Positions 13,176 through 13,879 of a stretch of DNA of 13,879 nt are shown in pieces. Below the pieces are notes generated by a model. That model was not told the origin of the DNA and searched no databases. It worked only from the letters and a program-made list of their open reading frames with translations. This stretch comes from Acidobacteriota bacterium. GTDB taxonomy: Bacteria; Acidobacteriota; Vicinamibacteria; Vicinamibacterales; 2-12-FULL-66-21. Location of the stretch: positions 1 through 13,879 of the forward strand of contig JABFWM010000326.1 of the NCBI GenBank assembly GCA_013362195.1, given 5' to 3'. Position 1 is the first letter of the stretch. Each line of letters begins with the position of its first letter. The translations under genes were made by a program, and so were the position numbers.

Positions 13176-13879
13176 ATGCTTCGGTGGGCGGCTGGGTACC
13201 TCAAGGTCTATCGCGCCCGCGTCGCGCTGCTCGCGGCGCTGTCGCTCGCGGAGGTCGGTCTGCGCGTGCTGCTGCCGTGGCCGATGAAGGCGATCGTGGA
13301 CCAGGCGCTGGGGCCGCTCCCGCCGGCGGCATGGCTGACCTACTTGCCGGGCGTCACGCCCGGCAGCCGCGCGTCGCTGCTCGTCGCGATCGCGATCGTC
13401 GGGGTGCTCGTGCAGTTCATGCATCAGGCAGTGCTGATGGCGCACACGCGCCTCTTCACTGAGACCGGGCACATGCTGACGAAGGACTTGCGCGAGCGCT
13501 TGTTCGATCACCTGCAGGGACTGGCGCTGCGGCACCACTCGCGCATGCCGGTCGGCGAGGCGGTGTACCGGCTGGAGTCCGATGCCTCGTGTCTCGAGCA
13601 GCTGCTGCTGCGCGGCATCTTCCCGATGACGTTCTCGGCGCTGACGCTGATCGTCATGTTCGGCATTCTCCTCGGGATCAGCCGGCCCCTCGCGCTCGTG
13701 TCGCTGTCGGTGGTCCCGTTGATGTTCGTCTGGATCCGGTGGGGCGGCCGGCGGCTTCGGCCGGGGGCGGAGCGGACCAAGCAGCTCGAGTCGCGGCTGA
13801 CCGCGCGCCTGCACGAGAGTTTCGCTGAGTTTCGGTTGATCAAGAGCTTCGGGCGCGAGCCCTACGAGAGCCAGCGCTT
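13176..13879 (+). CDS. ABC exporter, transmembrane domain (cut by window edge)
   Basis: The reading frame from ATG 13176 stays open to the window end (234 codons). It encodes the membrane domain of an MsbA-type ABC exporter. Hydrophobic helices lie at about 16-34, 66-82, 148-168 and 171-187. Between them is Asp-Leu-Arg-Glu-Arg-Leu-Phe-Asp-His-Leu-Gln (104-114), then Arg-Met-Pro-Val-Gly-Glu-Ala-Val-Tyr-Arg-Leu-Glu-Ser-Asp (123-136), the usual cytoplasmic loop of the family. The visible part ends at Ile-Lys-Ser-Phe-Gly-Arg-Glu, a conserved segment before the second half. The ATPase domain would lie beyond the window, either fused or separate. It starts 9 bp after the nucleotidyltransferase and probably exports the cluster product or its lipid-linked form across the inner membrane. 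Another ATG at 13171 is in a different frame and is not used. Confidence 0.88.
   Translation, partial: MLRWAAGYLKVYRARVALLAALSLAEVGLRVLLPWPMKAIVDQALGPLPPAAWLTYLPGVTPGSRASLLVAIAIVGVLVQFMHQAVLMAHTRLFTETGHMLTKDLRERLFDHLQGLALRHHSRMPVGEAVYRLESDASCLEQLLLRGIFPMTFSALTLIVMFGILLGISRPLALVSLSVVPLMFVWIRWGGRRLRPGAERTKQLESRLTARLHESFAEFRLIKSFGREPYESQR

Noticed and set aside
13163..13462. Plus-strand frame starting ATG 13163
   Set aside because: It is out of frame with the ABC exporter, ends early, and is Arg/Ala-rich. The exporter frame from ATG 13176 has helices and family motifs.
12162..13814. Minus-strand open frames opposite the nucleotidyltransferase and ABC exporter genes
   Set aside because: Full overlap with conserved genes; Arg/Gln/His-rich translation without motifs.
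1..13879. Search by eye for tRNA, rRNA, CRISPR repeats, insertion sequences and toxin-antitoxin pairs
   Set aside because: No cloverleaf, conserved rRNA block, regular repeats, transposase motif or small paired genes were seen; almost all sequence is taken by the genes listed.

Overview
The window is gene-dense, G+C-rich (about two thirds by eye) bacterial DNA with very short gaps and repeated ATGA stop/start overlaps. The energy genes point to an aerobic Gram-negative-type bacterium: a PQQ alcohol dehydrogenase of the lanthanide (XoxF) type, exported c-type cytochromes and an aa3/caa3-type oxidase. A soil member of Acidobacteriota (Vicinamibacteria-like) or a similar high-GC phylum would fit, but that is inference; no rRNA or taxonomic marker is present.

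Left half (1-5504, minus strand, read right to left): an ArsR-family regulator, a histidine phosphatase, then a tight respiratory operon. The operon holds a XoxF-type PQQ dehydrogenase, a XoxJ/MoxJ-like periplasmic binding protein, a single-haem cytochrome c, cytochrome oxidase subunit II fused to a cytochrome c domain, and the start of oxidase subunit I, which runs off the left edge. Gene spacing in the operon is -4, +2, -4 and -4 bp. The order matches electron flow: alcohol (probably methanol) to PQQ/lanthanide, to cytochrome c, to the haem c and CuA of subunit II, to oxygen.

Middle (5505-5621): a divergent intergenic region. It carries a perfect 6-bp inverted repeat (5501-5520) at the start of the arsR gene, a candidate operator that could also serve the rightward operon.

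Right half (5622-13879, plus strand): eight co-directional genes with overlaps or gaps of 16 bp or less. They are two extended SDR sugar-nucleotide epimerases/dehydratases (the second like CDP-paratose 2-epimerase), a B12-binding radical SAM enzyme with a natural six-histidine tract, a GT4 glycosyltransferase, two tandem paralogous CgeB-like glycosyltransferases, a sugar-1-phosphate nucleotidyltransferase and an ABC exporter membrane domain cut by the right edge. Together they look like a complete make-modify-assemble-export cassette for an unknown glycoside or oligosaccharide, with a cobalamin-dependent radical step as its unusual chemistry. This cassette is the best candidate in the window for an undescribed system.

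I saw no tRNA, rRNA, CRISPR array, insertion sequence or phage gene. The many other long open frames are GC-driven shadows of these genes.
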